NCBI RefSeq assembly: GCF_000832015.1
Contig: NZ_JXCJ01000001.1
Span: 1,091,002-1,132,563 of the forward strand
From: Gilvimarinus agarilyticus
Lineage (GTDB): Bacteria > Pseudomonadota > Gammaproteobacteria > Pseudomonadales > Cellvibrionaceae
Length of the DNA: 41,562 nt
Reading direction: 5' to 3'
Below the pieces are notes generated by a model. It was given only the letters and a program-made list of their open reading frames with translations. It was not told where the DNA came from and did not search any database. Of the stretch, positions 1 to 9,988 are shown one piece after another. Both the position numbers and the translations under genes were made by a program. Position 1 is the first letter of the stretch. Every line of letters starts with the position of its first letter.

Positions 1-2048
1 CCACTTACAGCAGGCGCTTCAAAGGTAGCCACTCGGCTATCGGCGTTTCCTAGCCGTATATCCGGCCCTCCCGACACCTTAAGATATGTCCACTCATACT
101 GATACGCAGAGCTACCCTTACCCCCAGCGACGTTTGCCGCTAAATTCACGTTATCGCCTTCGGAAACCACCAGACCTTCAGCTCCACCGCTGAAGATGAG
201 TGGGTCATCGTGGCGCGGAACACGTTGTGGCGGTAAAACTTGTGGGGGCTCGGCCGGTGCGGGAGCAATCGAAGGTGGCCGCACCACAACCACAGGCAGG
301 GCTTGTGTAATTGTGGCGCCTTGAGCATCAAGGCCTGTGATCTCAAAAGTCGCGTGCGCACTGTCCTTCTTAAGTGCTGGAGCCGTCACCGCTATATCAG
401 TGAAACCACTGCCCGCCGGGACAGTTTCTACTGTCATGGCCGGTCCTGAGGTTTGGGCCACCGTTAGGTTACTCAACATTGTATTGAGTATCGTCACGCG
501 CTCACCGCTAATGATCAGCCGTTCTGACAGAGGGGTTACCAGCAGCGGAATATCGCCCGTACTGGGAAGGGGTTCAGGTGTCACCTGAACGCTGGCCTGC
601 GCAGTGCGCTGCGTGCCATTGGCATCCGTGAGCGTCGCCTCAAACGACAGGGTTTCTGTTGCGCTGACCACTGGTAAATCAACGGTTACCAAATTCAGTG
701 CCGTATCGGACAAAGATGCCTGCGTACCGCTTGTTTGTGCCCAAGACCAATTATAGGGCTTAACCCCACCTCCGTAGGTCATACCCAGCTGCACGGTTGT
801 GCCGCCCGTTGCAATCAAGACGTGCGGGGCCAGCAGGCGTAACGCCTGTGGTGGCACCTGTGGCGGATTCAGTATCGGATGAGGCACAGGCGCGACTTGT
901 GTATCCGGGCGAGATTGCAACGGCTGCTCAACCTGTAATGGGTGTAGCTGGGGAAACGCAATAGGGAAGGGTTGCGGTACAGCATCCGGAACTTGGGGGG
1001 GAGCTGCAACAGGAACCAGCTGAGGGGTGGGCGGCTGCACCTCTACGCTATGATGAGCAGTCGCAGTATCACCAGTCGTTGGGTTGTGTGTTTGTACCTC
1101 AAAGTGTAAGACTCCGCCCTGAGGCAAGTTGGGTGCTACAAAACTTGGGTTCGGTGTGTTAGCGTCCGTTAGGCTCACCTGGGGCCCTGCAGGCGAAATT
1201 TGTTGCCAAGTATAATTCTGCCCTGTGCCACTGCCACGAGCATGCAGCGACACGTGATGCCCCCCTTGTACCACCCGATGAGGACTGCCTACAGTGACAA
1301 TGTCGCTTTCCTCGGGCAATACCGTGACTGCGATTTTACTGGGCAAGCCCGGCCCTTGAGAATCGGTAATTCGCAACTCAAACGATAACAGTGTGTTGAT
1401 GCTCACTACCGGAGCTGTGAAGGTCAAGGTCGCGGTACCTGCCCCCTGCAGAGTGACTTTCGGGCCGCTCTCCTGGCTCCAGCTGTAGGTGACGTCTCCC
1501 TTGGCCTGTTCGACAAAAGCATGCAACGTAGTAGTTAGCCCCGAGAACACCTCTTGCTGATCACCGCCGGCGATAACCGCTTTCGCTTCAAATGGCAATG
1601 TCTCGATCCGGCGAGCCGCGGGCACCCACGAAGATCTATCGCCACAGGATTCCCCGGCTTCATCGGCACATGCATTGACGCTATAACAGTAGGCTTGTGG
1701 GGCGGCTAACGGAGGGTAATCGTCCAGTAGCGGTGTGTTTGTTATCTGTCTAGCTCCACTACAACTATCGCTCGTTACCCCGGCACACAAATCTTCAGTC
1801 TCTCCCTCCGGCGCCTCGCAGCGCAGAACAGTATAAACCTTGGCATTTTCGACTTGCGACCAGGTTAGCTCCACACCATCGACGCTTCCCTTCGCCTGAA
1901 CATTTACCGGAGCCTCGGGTAGCTCCTCGGGCAGCTCAGGTAACGGTGGATTAACCGGAATCTCTTGGTGCGAATCACTACAGGCACTAAGAAGCAGCGT
2001 CAAAAGTGCTGCAACCGGCAAACGCCATCGGGAAGGGGCAGTGTTCAT
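1..2048 (-). CDS. Large Ig-like/proline-rich surface lipoprotein (3' end outside window)
   Basis: An uninterrupted reading frame runs from an ATG at 2048 to the left edge (682 codons visible), so the C-terminus is missing. Residues 10-23 form a lipoprotein signal with lipobox LSAC and acylated Cys23. A Pro/Glu-rich spacer follows, then a Cys-containing module (about residues 48-150, fibronectin-III-like in pattern), then several beta-rich modules of about 90 residues with TW/SW-Q-x-SG-P and 'TATLTFTAPVV'-like endings. These resemble PKD/REJ-type Ig folds. A Pro-rich linker lies around residues 340-405. The protein is probably exported and anchored to the outer membrane, with an adhesive or carbohydrate-related role, but nothing catalytic is visible. 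It is divergent from the neighbouring lipoprotein gene. A weak AAGAG ribosome-binding site lies upstream. The frame is certain; the function is not. Confidence 0.8.
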   Translation of the reverse strand, partial: MNTAPSRWRLPVAALLTLLLSACSDSHQEIPVNPPLPELPEELPEAPVNVQAKGSVDGVELTWSQVENAKVYTVLRCEAPEGETEDLCAGVTSDSCSGARQITNTPLLDDYPPLAAPQAYCYSVNACADEAGESCGDRSSWVPAARRIETLPFEAKAVIAGGDQQEVFSGLTTTLHAFVEQAKGDVTYSWSQESGPKVTLQGAGTATLTFTAPVVSINTLLSFELRITDSQGPGLPSKIAVTVLPEESDIVTVGSPHRVVQGGHHVSLHARGSGTGQNYTWQQISPAGPQVSLTDANTPNPSFVAPNLPQGGVLHFEVQTHNPTTGDTATAHHSVEVQPPTPQLVPVAAPPQVPDAVPQPFPIAFPQLHPLQVEQPLQSRPDTQVAPVPHPILNPPQVPPQALRLLAPHVLIATGGTTVQLGMTYGGGVKPYNWSWAQTSGTQASLSDTALNLVTVDLPVVSATETLSFEATLTDANGTQRTAQASVQVTPEPLPSTGDIPLLVTPLSERLIISGERVTILNTMLSNLTVAQTSGPAMTVETVPAGSGFTDIAVTAPALKKDSAHATFEITGLDAQGATITQALPVVVVRPPSIAPAPAEPPQVLPPQRVPRHDDPLIFSGGAEGLVVSEGDNVNLAANVAGGKGSSAYQYEWTYLKVSGGPDIRLGNADSRVATFEAPAVS

Positions 2049-2306
2049 CTGTTATCACTCTTTAGGGAAAGCGTAAATATAGCAAAAAGGCCAACTACCG
2101 TACACTTAATGTCTAGAGTCAATGGGGCAATGTGTTGGTTGTTGTCCCTCTGCTGCAGAACGGGCGAAAGCTCCGTTTAGTACGAAAACGCTGCTATCAG
2201 ATCTTGATTTCCGAGAAGGTGCCTGATGCCGTGACAGGCTGTCGCCACAAACTTGTAACAATCGCTTAGTAGGCTCTTGCGCACAAAAATCAATCTGGAG
2301 TCTGTT

Positions 2307-4154
2307 ATGAGAAAGAGTTTTCCTTACATCCTGGCGGCGTGTAGTGCCTTGGCGCTGGTTGGCTGTGGTAGCGATGATGACGATGAAAGCAGCGAAATTG
2401 TCGTCGAGACCCCAAACTCAATCGAACTGCAATTTGCCGGCCGTTACAGCGCGGGCCAATTTGACGAGAGCGCGGCTGAGATACCCGCTTACGACGCCGC
2501 GAGCCAGCGCCTGTTTGTGGTTAACGCCGAAAAAGGCATGTTGGATGTATTGGACTTATCGGACCCAGCCAACCCCAGCTTGATTGATACCATTGCTGCC
2601 AGCAGCGTGATTGCCGACGGTGAAGTTAACTCGGTGGCGGTGCGCGACGGTATTGTGGCCGTAGCCATTGAGGCCGACATTAAAACCGATACTGGTGCGG
2701 TGGCACTGTACAACGCCGATGATCTGAGCATGATCGCGAGCGTAGCCGTAGGTGCGCAGCCCGATATGCTGATTTTTACCCCAGACGGCAATTATGTATT
2801 AGTGGCCAACGAAGGCGAGCCGAGCGACGATTACCAAATCGATCCGCAGGGCTCGGTGTCGATTATCGACATCACGGATATGGCTAACCCTAGTGCCATG
2901 ACCGCTGGGTTTACCAGCTTCAACAGTCAGCGCGATTTGCTGATCGCGGACGGCGTGCGCATCTATGGCCCCAACGCCAGTGTCGCCCAAGATTTAGAGC
3001 CCGAGTACATTGCCGTATCGGCCGACAGCCAAACCGCCTGGGCGGTGCTGCAAGAGAATAACGCTGTTGCCCGTATCGATATTACCTCGGCTCATGTGCA
3101 ACAAATTCTCTCGCTCGGTTACAAAGATCACGGCCTTGATGGCAACGGCATTGACCCGAGCGACGACGGCCAGATTGCAATTGCTACCTGGCCCGGTGTG
3201 CGTGGCCTGTACTTGCCCGATGCGATTACCGCCTACGAAGCCAATGGCATGACCTACCTGGTTACCGCCAACGAAGGCGATGCGCGCGCTTGGGGTGAAG
3301 ATAACGACGACTACTGGGCTGGTGACTCCAGCAAAGGTTTTGTCGAAGAGTTTCGTGTAAAGCACTTGGTACACGCCGATGGCTTTGATCGTCGTGCCAA
3401 CGATGACTTGCCACCACAACTGCGAGAGCTGGCGGCCGGTGCACTGCTTAACCCAACCACCTTTAGTTACTGTGGCGCCACCGCAGGTGACCCGGGCGAT
3501 TGTCGCGATGATGAAACGCTTGGACGCTTAAACATCACCTGGACCGAAGGCTATCGCCAGCATGCCGATGGTTCACCGGTTATGTTTGATGCCGCCGGTA
3601 ACGAGTCGAGCGACGGCGACCGCATTATGTACGACAACCTTTACAGCTACGGCGCGCGCTCGTTCACTATTTGGGATGATGAAGGCCAACTAGTGTGGGA
3701 CTCGGCCGATGCTATAGAGCAGCTGTTAGCCGGCGACGATTGCATGTTAAGTGCCACGCGCGACATCCCGTGCAAGGACTTCTTTAACAGCGCCCACGAC
3801 GAAGGCAGCGCAATCGATAGCCGCAGCGATGCCAAAGGCCCCGAGCCCGAAGGTTTAACCATCGGCAGCATCGGCGATAAAACGTTTGTGTTTGTTGGCC
3901 TGGAGCGTATGGGCGGTGTCTTGGTATACGACATCACCAACCCCGACGCGCCCGTGTATCAGGATTACTTAAACACCCGTGAAGACTGGGTAACCGAAGA
4001 CGCCGAAAGTATTTTGGCCAGCATCGGTGACCTGGGCCCAGAGGGCTTAGTGTTCATCTCCGCCGAAGACTCACCCACCGACGATGCGTTAGTGGTAGTG
4101 GGGAATGAGGTGAGTGGTACTACGGTGATTTACAAGATCGCACAAACGTTTTAA
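2307..4154 (+). CDS. Choice-of-anchor I family lipoprotein
   Basis: The 615-residue protein starts at the ATG at 2307, which has GGAG at 2297-2300 six bases upstream; an in-frame ATG at 2277 has no comparable site and would bury the signal peptide. Residues 1-20 form a lipoprotein signal with lipobox LVGC (Cys20), followed by an acidic run. The body has the family hallmarks: AAEIPAYD, LFVVNAEKG, DLSDPANPSLI, NSVAV, GAQPDMLIFTPDG, ANEGEPSDDY, and near the C-terminus GPEGL and GNEVSGTT. These are beta-propeller-like repeats. The family is named for its varied C-terminal sorting signals; here the anchor is N-terminal lipid instead. Members are sometimes annotated as alkaline phosphatase-like or esterase-like, but no activity can be assigned here. 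It is monocistronic and ends in a strong terminator. Confidence 0.85.
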   Translation: MRKSFPYILAACSALALVGCGSDDDDESSEIVVETPNSIELQFAGRYSAGQFDESAAEIPAYDAASQRLFVVNAEKGMLDVLDLSDPANPSLIDTIAASSVIADGEVNSVAVRDGIVAVAIEADIKTDTGAVALYNADDLSMIASVAVGAQPDMLIFTPDGNYVLVANEGEPSDDYQIDPQGSVSIIDITDMANPSAMTAGFTSFNSQRDLLIADGVRIYGPNASVAQDLEPEYIAVSADSQTAWAVLQENNAVARIDITSAHVQQILSLGYKDHGLDGNGIDPSDDGQIAIATWPGVRGLYLPDAITAYEANGMTYLVTANEGDARAWGEDNDDYWAGDSSKGFVEEFRVKHLVHADGFDRRANDDLPPQLRELAAGALLNPTTFSYCGATAGDPGDCRDDETLGRLNITWTEGYRQHADGSPVMFDAAGNESSDGDRIMYDNLYSYGARSFTIWDDEGQLVWDSADAIEQLLAGDDCMLSATRDIPCKDFFNSAHDEGSAIDSRSDAKGPEPEGLTIGSIGDKTFVFVGLERMGGVLVYDITNPDAPVYQDYLNTREDWVTEDAESILASIGDLGPEGLVFISAEDSPTDDALVVVGNEVSGTTVIYKIAQTF

Positions 4155-4172
4155 ATCGTTTTTGATAGTTCT

Positions 4173-4209
4173 AAAAAAGGGGCGTCGACTTGAGTCGACG
4201 CCCTTTTTT
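4173..4209 (+). terminator. Rho-independent terminator, probably bidirectional
   Basis: An A-run (4173-4178) precedes GGGCGTCGACT (4180-4190), a very short apex, AGTCGACGCCC (4193-4203) and a T-run to 4209. The flanking A and T runs extend the pairing and would work on both strands. It lies 18 bases after the choice-of-anchor I stop codon. Confidence 0.9.
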
Positions 4210-4354
4210 AATTCAAGAGTCCTGTACTGATCGTCTTTTTAGTTAGCTAAACTTTGACGCGCTATAGGGCGTTGATTGCGCCACTAAGCGCACCGAAACG
4301 CTTTGTCGTTTTTTGGGGGGGCGCTTTTGCATCATGTTTTATTAAGCGCACTCG

Positions 4355-5539
4355 CTAGGGTTCTTGCTGCGGCTCACTAGTGTGTGAGTGCGGTAAGTCA
4401 TTGGGAGTCAGGCGTAGTTGCCTGCAGAGCTTTTCTTGCTCCAGGGTGTGGTCACCCTCCATGGCAATACATGCGGCCAAGCGCATAAGTAATAGCTCGG
4501 GGTTAACTTGGCCACTGGTGGTGGAGTAAGTTGCGCCGATGCGCTCTCGTAAGGTTAGCGGTACGCGCCATTTGATTTTTAGTCGGTTGCCATATTCGGC
4601 GGCGTATTTTTTGAGTGCGCTTGCTATCTCGTCGTCGCTCGCTTGTCCGCCCGAGTCGATGTAAAGCTGCACCGCATCCAGTACCGCGCAATCTCCCAAA
4701 CGAACCATTAATCCGGCGGTATAACAGTTGGCGACGTTAAGCTTTAATTGTTTGGCGAGCAACGCTGCGTACTCGGCCAGTTGCTGTGACTCTCGGGCGA
4801 ACTGCTGCGCCAGCGTTTGCAGCGGCGCATGCTGCAAACGAGACTCACCCGCTAGCGAGAGCGCCAACACCTGGGTTAACGCCATATCGACGCCCACCGC
4901 TGAAATAGCCTCACGCAAGGTGGCAATGGCACGTCCAGCACGCGTCATAAGGCTGCTATTGGCGAGACCTATAAGGCGCGCGGTAATGGCTGGGTCGCGC
5001 TGCCATTGTTGCGCAAGCTCTGATGCTGAGGGTTGATCTGCCTGGGTAATAGTGCAAAGTGCCGCCTCGGTGCCAGGCATGATGGTAAGGCGTTTAAGCA
5101 CTTGTTCGACGTCGCCGACAAAAGCGTCAAGTGGAGGAACGTCTGGGGCATCGTCGATGTTTATGGGCGCGTTATGGCCCGCAAAGTAAGGTTTCAGCCG
5201 TTCCATGACAATGTCCGGCGCGAATGGTTTGACAATAAACTCGTTAACTTTATATCGGGCGCTGTCGGTAACGGTTGCCCGGTCGCCGCGGCCGGTAATC
5301 ATAACAATGGGTAGGTCGGTGTCTTTGGCTCGAATCGCTTTGACGAGCGCTGAGCCCGTTTGTTGGTTGGGCAAATTCCAGTCGCACAGTAATAAATCGA
5401 TAGGGTTTTTCTGCCAAAGGGATAGCCCTGCCTCGACTGTTTCGGCAATGTGGATATAGACACGACTATCGAGTCCACGCAGCAGCGTTGCTAGTAGCTC
5501 TTGCATGGCTAGATCGTCTTCAACAATTAAGACGTGCAT
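4355..5539 (-). CDS. Response regulator with receiver and HDOD domains
   Basis: The 394-residue protein has an N-terminal receiver domain (residues 1-120) with acidic pair D8/D9, phospho-acceptor D53 in LLLCDWNLP, T82 in VMITG and K104 in IVKPF, so phosphotransfer chemistry is intact. Residues about 140-345 are an HDOD domain, the catalytically inactive relative of HD phosphohydrolases (QRDPAITARLIGLANSS, then AISAVGVDMALTQVLALSLAG). The family links phosphorylation to signalling outputs such as cyclic di-GMP or motility control through protein contacts. No histidine kinase gene is adjacent, so the partner must be elsewhere. The ATG at 5539 directly precedes the conserved HVLIVEDD. The gene appears monocistronic; the 4210-4354 stretch downstream holds nothing further that I can identify. 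Confidence 0.88.
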   Translation of the reverse strand: MHVLIVEDDLAMQELLATLLRGLDSRVYIHIAETVEAGLSLWQKNPIDLLLCDWNLPNQQTGSALVKAIRAKDTDLPIVMITGRGDRATVTDSARYKVNEFIVKPFAPDIVMERLKPYFAGHNAPINIDDAPDVPPLDAFVGDVEQVLKRLTIMPGTEAALCTITQADQPSASELAQQWQRDPAITARLIGLANSSLMTRAGRAIATLREAISAVGVDMALTQVLALSLAGESRLQHAPLQTLAQQFARESQQLAEYAALLAKQLKLNVANCYTAGLMVRLGDCAVLDAVQLYIDSGGQASDDEIASALKKYAAEYGNRLKIKWRVPLTLRERIGATYSTTSGQVNPELLLMRLAACIAMEGDHTLEQEKLCRQLRLTPNDLPHSHTSEPQQEP

Positions 5540-5615
5540 AAACTAGTCTCGGGCTCGGTGAGTGTGCGTATTCGTCATTAGTGTTGCCGTAGCCCGTTGT
5601 GTTGCCCAGTCGGGC

Positions 5616-5906
5616 TTATTTATTGCCCCAAATCTTCGCCACCGCCCGGTCCTCGCCCAGTAACCCCACCAGCAGCCCATAGCTGCCCGCTAAGATAAAG
5701 ACGACCACCGGGAAATAGTAGCCCGGGTCGGCATCGGCGGGAATTAGCCATGCGGCCAGTGCGCCTAACCCGACAAAGATTACGCCAAAAAACAGCAAAA
5801 TTTTGCGGCTTAATGGTTTGTAGTGGTAGGGCTCGGTACCAGACTCGAGCCCATTTAACAGTGGTGCGAAGATTTTACGCAGGGCGTTTTTCACGGGGCG
5901 GCTCAA
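5616..5906 (-). CDS. Small two-helix inner-membrane protein coupled to gcvH
   Basis: I do not recognise a named family. The 96-residue product has a basic N-terminus and two hydrophobic helices (about residues 35-55 and 64-84) separated by a short [11 protein letters not shown] loop, with a charged C-terminus. The frame opens with TTG at 5906-5904, which overlaps the gcvH stop as TTGA, so it is probably translated by re-initiation. A GTG four codons later (5894) is an alternative start. It completes a gcvT-gcvH-orfX transcript in the place where gcvP is often found. A link to glycine cleavage is only positional. Confidence 0.65.
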   Translation of the reverse strand: MSRPVKNALRKIFAPLLNGLESGTEPYHYKPLSRKILLFFGVIFVGLGALAAWLIPADADPGYYFPVVVFILAGSYGLLVGLLGEDRAVAKIWGNK

Positions 5907-6295
5907 TCTTCGGCTTCGATGGCATTTTGGTAGCCATCGGCGTCCAGCGCGTCATCCAACTCAGACAGGTCGGTTGGCTTTACTTTAAAAAACCAGCCGT
6001 CGTCGTAGGGCGATTCATTCACTTGTTCGGGCGAGTCTTCCAGCGCTTCGTTTACGGCGATGACTTCGCCGGTCACGGGCGAGTAGATGTCCGAGGCGGC
6101 TTTTACCGACTCGACGACGCCGGCTTCTTCGCCGGCGGCCACATTGCTGCCTACCTCTGGGGTTTCGACGTAGACGACGTCGCCCAGGCTGTCCTGGGCG
6201 TGATCGCTGATGCCGACGGTGACCGTGCCGTCTTCTTCAACACGAGCCCACTCGTGGCTGGGCAGGTACTTTAATTCTTTGCGAATATCGCTCAT
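5903..6295 (-). CDS. gcvH: Glycine cleavage system H protein
   Basis: The 130-residue lipoyl carrier shuttles the aminomethyl group between the P, T and L proteins of the cytosolic glycine cleavage complex. The lipoylated lysine is K65 in [10 protein letters not shown]. The upstream [20 protein letters not shown] and downstream [14 protein letters not shown] and DGWFFKV segments match the family along its whole normal length. ATG at 6295 is preceded by AAGGA with suitable spacing. It sits 54 bases downstream of gcvT and overlaps the next small membrane gene by four bases, so the three are likely one transcript. gcvP is not in this window. Confidence 0.96.
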   Translation of the reverse strand: MSDIRKELKYLPSHEWARVEEDGTVTVGISDHAQDSLGDVVYVETPEVGSNVAAGEEAGVVESVKAASDIYSPVTGEVIAVNEALEDSPEQVNESPYDDGWFFKVKPTDLSELDDALDADGYQNAIEAED

Positions 6296-6349
6296 GGTTG
6301 TGTCCTTAAATAGAAAGTAGGCTCAAAAAGTGTAGACCTAAGTGATCGA

Positions 6350-7441
6350 TTAAACGAGCGCCTCGCCGTGGCGCACAAAGCTGGGTTTAACCACCTCGAC
6401 GTTAACGGTTTTGTTGCGCAGGTTGACCTCGGCGGTGTCGCCAATGGTGCCAGGCACGCGGGCCAGGGCAATGGAGAAACCAAGAGTGGGTGAGAAGCTG
6501 CCGCTGGTAATCATACCCGAGGCGTCGTTACCCACGACGCTGACCGCCTGGCCGGCACGCAGTACACCGCGTTCGCGCATGACCAGACCAACCAATTTGG
6601 TATCTGGCCCGCCGTTGGCCTTTATGTCTTCGAGAGGCGCGCGGCCAATAAAGTCGCGCTGGTCGTCCTCGAGGGCGATGGTCCAGCCCATGTTGGCCAC
6701 CAGGGGTGAGGTGGTCTCGTCCATCTCGTGGCCGTAAAGATTCATGCCGGCCTCCAGGCGCAGGGTATCGCGCGCGCCCAAACCGCAAGGTGCTACGCCG
6801 GCCTTGACCAGAGTTTGCCACAGCTGGCAGGCGGCATCGCCGCTTAACATAATCTCCAGGCCATCTTCACCGGTGTAGCCGGTGCGGGCAATAAACCAGC
6901 CCTCGCACTCTACACCGCAAAATACCTTGAGGTTGCTGATCGCCTCAGCTTGCGCATTGCTCGCGGCAGCTTGTACTTTGTCGATGGCCTCGGGGCCCTG
7001 CACGGCGATCATCGCCAGTTCGGGGCGCTCGGTAACGCTGACGTCAAACTCGCTGGCATGCTCGTTCATCCATTTTAGGTCTTTGTCGCGCGTGGCGCAG
7101 TTGACCACCACGCGATACCAACCGTCGAGGTTGTAAACGATTAAATCGTCTATCACGCCACCGGATGTGTTGAGCATGCCGCTGTATAAGGCTTTGCCGG
7201 GCTTGTCATCGAGCCGCGCGACATCGTTGGCCAGCAGCTTGCGCAAGTAGGCGCGGGCATCGGCGCCCGTGACGTCGACAACGGTCATGTGAGATACGTC
7301 AAACAGGCCCGCAGCGCGGCGCACCTGATGGTGCTCTTCGATTTGCGAGCCATAGTTGATAGGCATATCCCAGCCGCCAAAATCCACCAGTTTGCCGCCG
7401 GCGGCTTTGTGCAGATCGTATAGTGCGGTTTTGTGTCCCAT
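6350..7441 (-). CDS. gcvT: Aminomethyltransferase (glycine cleavage T protein)
   Basis: The 363-residue tetrahydrofolate-dependent enzyme releases ammonia and transfers the methylene group from aminomethyl-lipoyl H protein to THF. Diagnostic segments are [15 protein letters not shown] near the N-terminus, [35 protein letters not shown] and the C-terminal RHGEALV. The length is normal. A GAGG ribosome-binding site precedes ATG at 7441. It is the first gene of gcvT-gcvH-small membrane gene and is divergent from the AsmA gene. I looked for a glycine riboswitch in 7442-7550 and saw none. A short GCGCTA/TAGCGC hairpin (7482-7496) lies upstream and could be an operator. Confidence 0.96.
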   Translation of the reverse strand: MGHKTALYDLHKAAGGKLVDFGGWDMPINYGSQIEEHHQVRRAAGLFDVSHMTVVDVTGADARAYLRKLLANDVARLDDKPGKALYSGMLNTSGGVIDDLIVYNLDGWYRVVVNCATRDKDLKWMNEHASEFDVSVTERPELAMIAVQGPEAIDKVQAAASNAQAEAISNLKVFCGVECEGWFIARTGYTGEDGLEIMLSGDAACQLWQTLVKAGVAPCGLGARDTLRLEAGMNLYGHEMDETTSPLVANMGWTIALEDDQRDFIGRAPLEDIKANGGPDTKLVGLVMRERGVLRAGQAVSVVGNDASGMITSGSFSPTLGFSIALARVPGTIGDTAEVNLRNKTVNVEVVKPSFVRHGEALV

Positions 7442-7658
7442 GGAGTCACCCTCAGCGCTGCGCAGGTGGCAGCCTTAAAGAGCGCTATTTTAGCGCGAGC
7501 GGGGCCGCTATAACCACCCGTAGAGCGTATTAGTGGATAGAATTCATGGCTTTTGTGCCTGTGGCGGCCCGGAAGTTCACTCGCGCAGGGCGCGAATTTA
7601 TTGCTGAGTGCACTGGCGCGCAAAATAGCGTGTTTGTCACGCGGGCGCCCGCCACAAG

Positions 7659-7667
7659 TGCTATGCT
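7659..7667 (+). promoter_or_regulatory. Candidate extended -10 promoter for asmA-mutY-yggX
   Basis: TG-C-TATGCT matches an extended -10 element. It would start transcription near 7674, about 14 bases before the ribosome-binding site of the AsmA gene. The best -35-like hexamer (TTGTCA, 7634-7639) is 22 bases away, which is too far, so the call rests on the -10 alone. Confidence 0.4.
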
Positions 7668-7699
7668 CTGGCTTTACCCGATTACTCAAGGAGATGGTG

Positions 7700-9988
7700 G
7701 TGAAAACGCTATTAAAGGTTCTGGTCGTGTTGCTGTTGTTGGTCGTGCTGGCCGTTGCCGCATTGTTTTTTTGGCTGGACCCCAATATCTTTAAGCCGCG
7801 CATCAAAGCGCTGGCGGCCGATCAGGGTATCGCTCTGGAGATTGCCGGCGACATTGGTTGGCAGTTTTGGCCCAGCATCGGCATCGAGGTCGAAGACATT
7901 AGTGTTGCCGCCCTCAGTACGCCCGACGAGCAACTGGCGCAACTCGGCAGCGCCAGTTTACTGGTTGCTACCCGGCCGCTGTTTGATCGCGAGCTACAGG
8001 TCGAGCACCTTATTATCGATGGCGCGGAGCTAGCCTTTGAGGTAGATAGCTCGGGTGCCAGCAATTGGAACCGTCTGGCTGAAGAGGCTAAGCGCAAAGC
8101 GGAACAAGCCGGTAGCCGCGCTGATCAAATACCAGCAGATGCCGTAGCGGCGGTGGATAAAGGCGAGCGCCAAGCTGCCCCAGAGGTGACCCCCGAGGCC
8201 GATACTAGCGCCGCCAGTGGCGGCGAGCTAAATCTGGCGGTAGAGGCCATTAGTATTACCGATGCCGCGGTGCAATACCGCGATGCCACCACCAACCGCA
8301 GCGCGGACTTCACCATAGGGAGCCTTAAGCTCACCGACTTTAATGTCGATAACCGCCCCTTTGCGCTAAACGCTCAGTGGCAGGCCAATGTGAAAGATCC
8401 CGCTATGTTTGCCGAGCGCACGTTACAGCTAGGCGGCGAGCTTAGCGCCGAGGTGCAATTGGCCGCCGACTTGTCGCAAGTGTCGATTGCCGCCGGTGAG
8501 CTGGCACTGGATATCAGCGGCCTTGGTGAAAAGGCTTCGCTTAACGCCGGGTTTGATATGCAGTTAGAAAACCCCACGCAAGAGCTGGTGTATCGCGGCC
8601 AGTTAGCGCTATCGCCGGTTAATCTCAAAAAACTGCTGGCGAGTTTGGGGCAGAGCGTACCCATAACAGCAGAGGCCGACGCGCTGACGCACCTAAGTCT
8701 AAACACCAGTGTGTCGGGCAGCACCAGCTCGATCAGTCTTGCGCCGATTACTCTGGAGCTTGATGAGACGACCGTAAATGGCGAGCTGGCCGTGACGGAC
8801 TTTAATCGTATGGCGGTTGAGGTCACCCTGACCGGGGATCGAATTAACGTCGACCATTACTTGCCGCCTAAATCCGAGCAGCCTGAGGTGGCAAAAGCAG
8901 ATAAAGCACCGGCTAAACCCAAGGCGTCGGATAATGCTGGTACACAAGCGAAACCCGCCGGCGATGAGCCTTTAATTCAGCTCGATACGGTGAGGGCGCT
9001 TAACGCCCGGGTGCGTATCGATTTGGGTGAGGCGATTGTTAGCGGTTTAACCACGCAAAATTTGCGGTTGCGTTTAAACGCCGCCAACGGTTTGGTGCAA
9101 TTATCGGAGGTGAGTCTTGACGCTTATCAAGGGCATTTGCAGGCATCGGGCAAGCTTGATGGCCGAGGCCCCACGGCACGTATCAGCAGTGTGGCAAAGA
9201 TGAATGGCCTGAATGTGGCGCCACTGCTAAGCGACTTAGCGCTGGATGAAAAAATGCAATTAACGGGTTTGATGAATCTGGACGCTACGGCTAATACCAG
9301 TGGCCTGACCATGAACGAATTGATGCAAACGGCGGTGGCCGACGCCCAGTTTGATGGGGTGCAAGTGACGGTGGCCCCCATAAACGTCGAGCAGTATTTT
9401 TGTCAGGCGATTTCGTTTGCCAAAGATTTACGCGAAAAAGATGAGGCCGATACGGGCGCCAGCTCTGAGCCCTCTGCAGCGCAAAATGTAAGCGAGCAAG
9501 ATTGGCCCGAGCTGACGCAGATGCACGATTTGCAAGGGCGGGTAAAACTGCGCGAGCAAGTCATCACCATCGAAAGTTTTACCGCCGGCGTCGAGCAATT
9601 ATTGCTGGGGCTAAATGGTCAGGTTGATTTGGCCGGGCAAACGTTTGATTTACGTTTACCGCTAACCTTAGAGCAGCGCTCCACCAGTGAACAGGGCTGT
9701 ACGGTGAATAGCAATTATTGGGTTAACCGCAGTTTGTCGCTGTTGCGCTGTCGCGGCTCAATCACCGAGCTTGCCCCGGCTAAAGATTGTCGGCTGGATT
9801 CAAAAGCGTTAGAGTCGCTGCTCGGTGACTACACCAAGTATCGCCTGCAAAAAGAGTTGACCCGCAAGCTCGGCGCCGATGAGGCCGACGGCGATGAAGA
9901 AACCGACCCGACCAAAGCGGCCGTTAAAGGTTTGCTTAACCAATTTTTAAATAAAGACAAAAGTCAGGACAAAAAACAAACAGAATGA
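7700..9988 (+). CDS. AsmA family inner-membrane-anchored protein
   Basis: The 762-residue protein has a single N-terminal membrane helix (about residues 2-24) followed by the AsmA signature [25 protein letters not shown]-like region (quoted in part: [18 protein letters not shown]) and long beta-strand-rich repeats ending in the C-terminal AsmA domain (about 500-690). AsmA-like proteins are thought to bridge the periplasm and affect phospholipid movement and outer-membrane homeostasis. The start is chosen by AAGGAG at 7688-7693: ATG at 7694 abuts it with no spacing, whereas GTG at 7700 has six bases. The frame stays open further upstream from 7553, but that extension lacks family similarity. 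Residues about 125-155 are an Ala/Glu-rich low-complexity insert. The gene overlaps mutY by ATGA. Confidence 0.85.
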   Translation: MKTLLKVLVVLLLLVVLAVAALFFWLDPNIFKPRIKALAADQGIALEIAGDIGWQFWPSIGIEVEDISVAALSTPDEQLAQLGSASLLVATRPLFDRELQVEHLIIDGAELAFEVDSSGASNWNRLAEEAKRKAEQAGSRADQIPADAVAAVDKGERQAAPEVTPEADTSAASGGELNLAVEAISITDAAVQYRDATTNRSADFTIGSLKLTDFNVDNRPFALNAQWQANVKDPAMFAERTLQLGGELSAEVQLAADLSQVSIAAGELALDISGLGEKASLNAGFDMQLENPTQELVYRGQLALSPVNLKKLLASLGQSVPITAEADALTHLSLNTSVSGSTSSISLAPITLELDETTVNGELAVTDFNRMAVEVTLTGDRINVDHYLPPKSEQPEVAKADKAPAKPKASDNAGTQAKPAGDEPLIQLDTVRALNARVRIDLGEAIVSGLTTQNLRLRLNAANGLVQLSEVSLDAYQGHLQASGKLDGRGPTARISSVAKMNGLNVAPLLSDLALDEKMQLTGLMNLDATANTSGLTMNELMQTAVADAQFDGVQVTVAPINVEQYFCQAISFAKDLREKDEADTGASSEPSAAQNVSEQDWPELTQMHDLQGRVKLREQVITIESFTAGVEQLLLGLNGQVDLAGQTFDLRLPLTLEQRSTSEQGCTVNSNYWVNRSLSLLRCRGSITELAPAKDCRLDSKALESLLGDYTKYRLQKELTRKLGADEADGDEETDPTKAAVKGLLNQFLNKDKSQDKKQTE

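Noticed and set aside
7442-7699. Glycine riboswitch upstream of gcvT
   Set aside because: Neither the tandem aptamer blocks nor their spacing are visible; only a short dyad is present.
7553-7699. N-terminal extension of the AsmA protein
   Set aside because: The 49 extra residues lack similarity and would precede the membrane helix; the Shine-Dalgarno sequence points to GTG at 7700.
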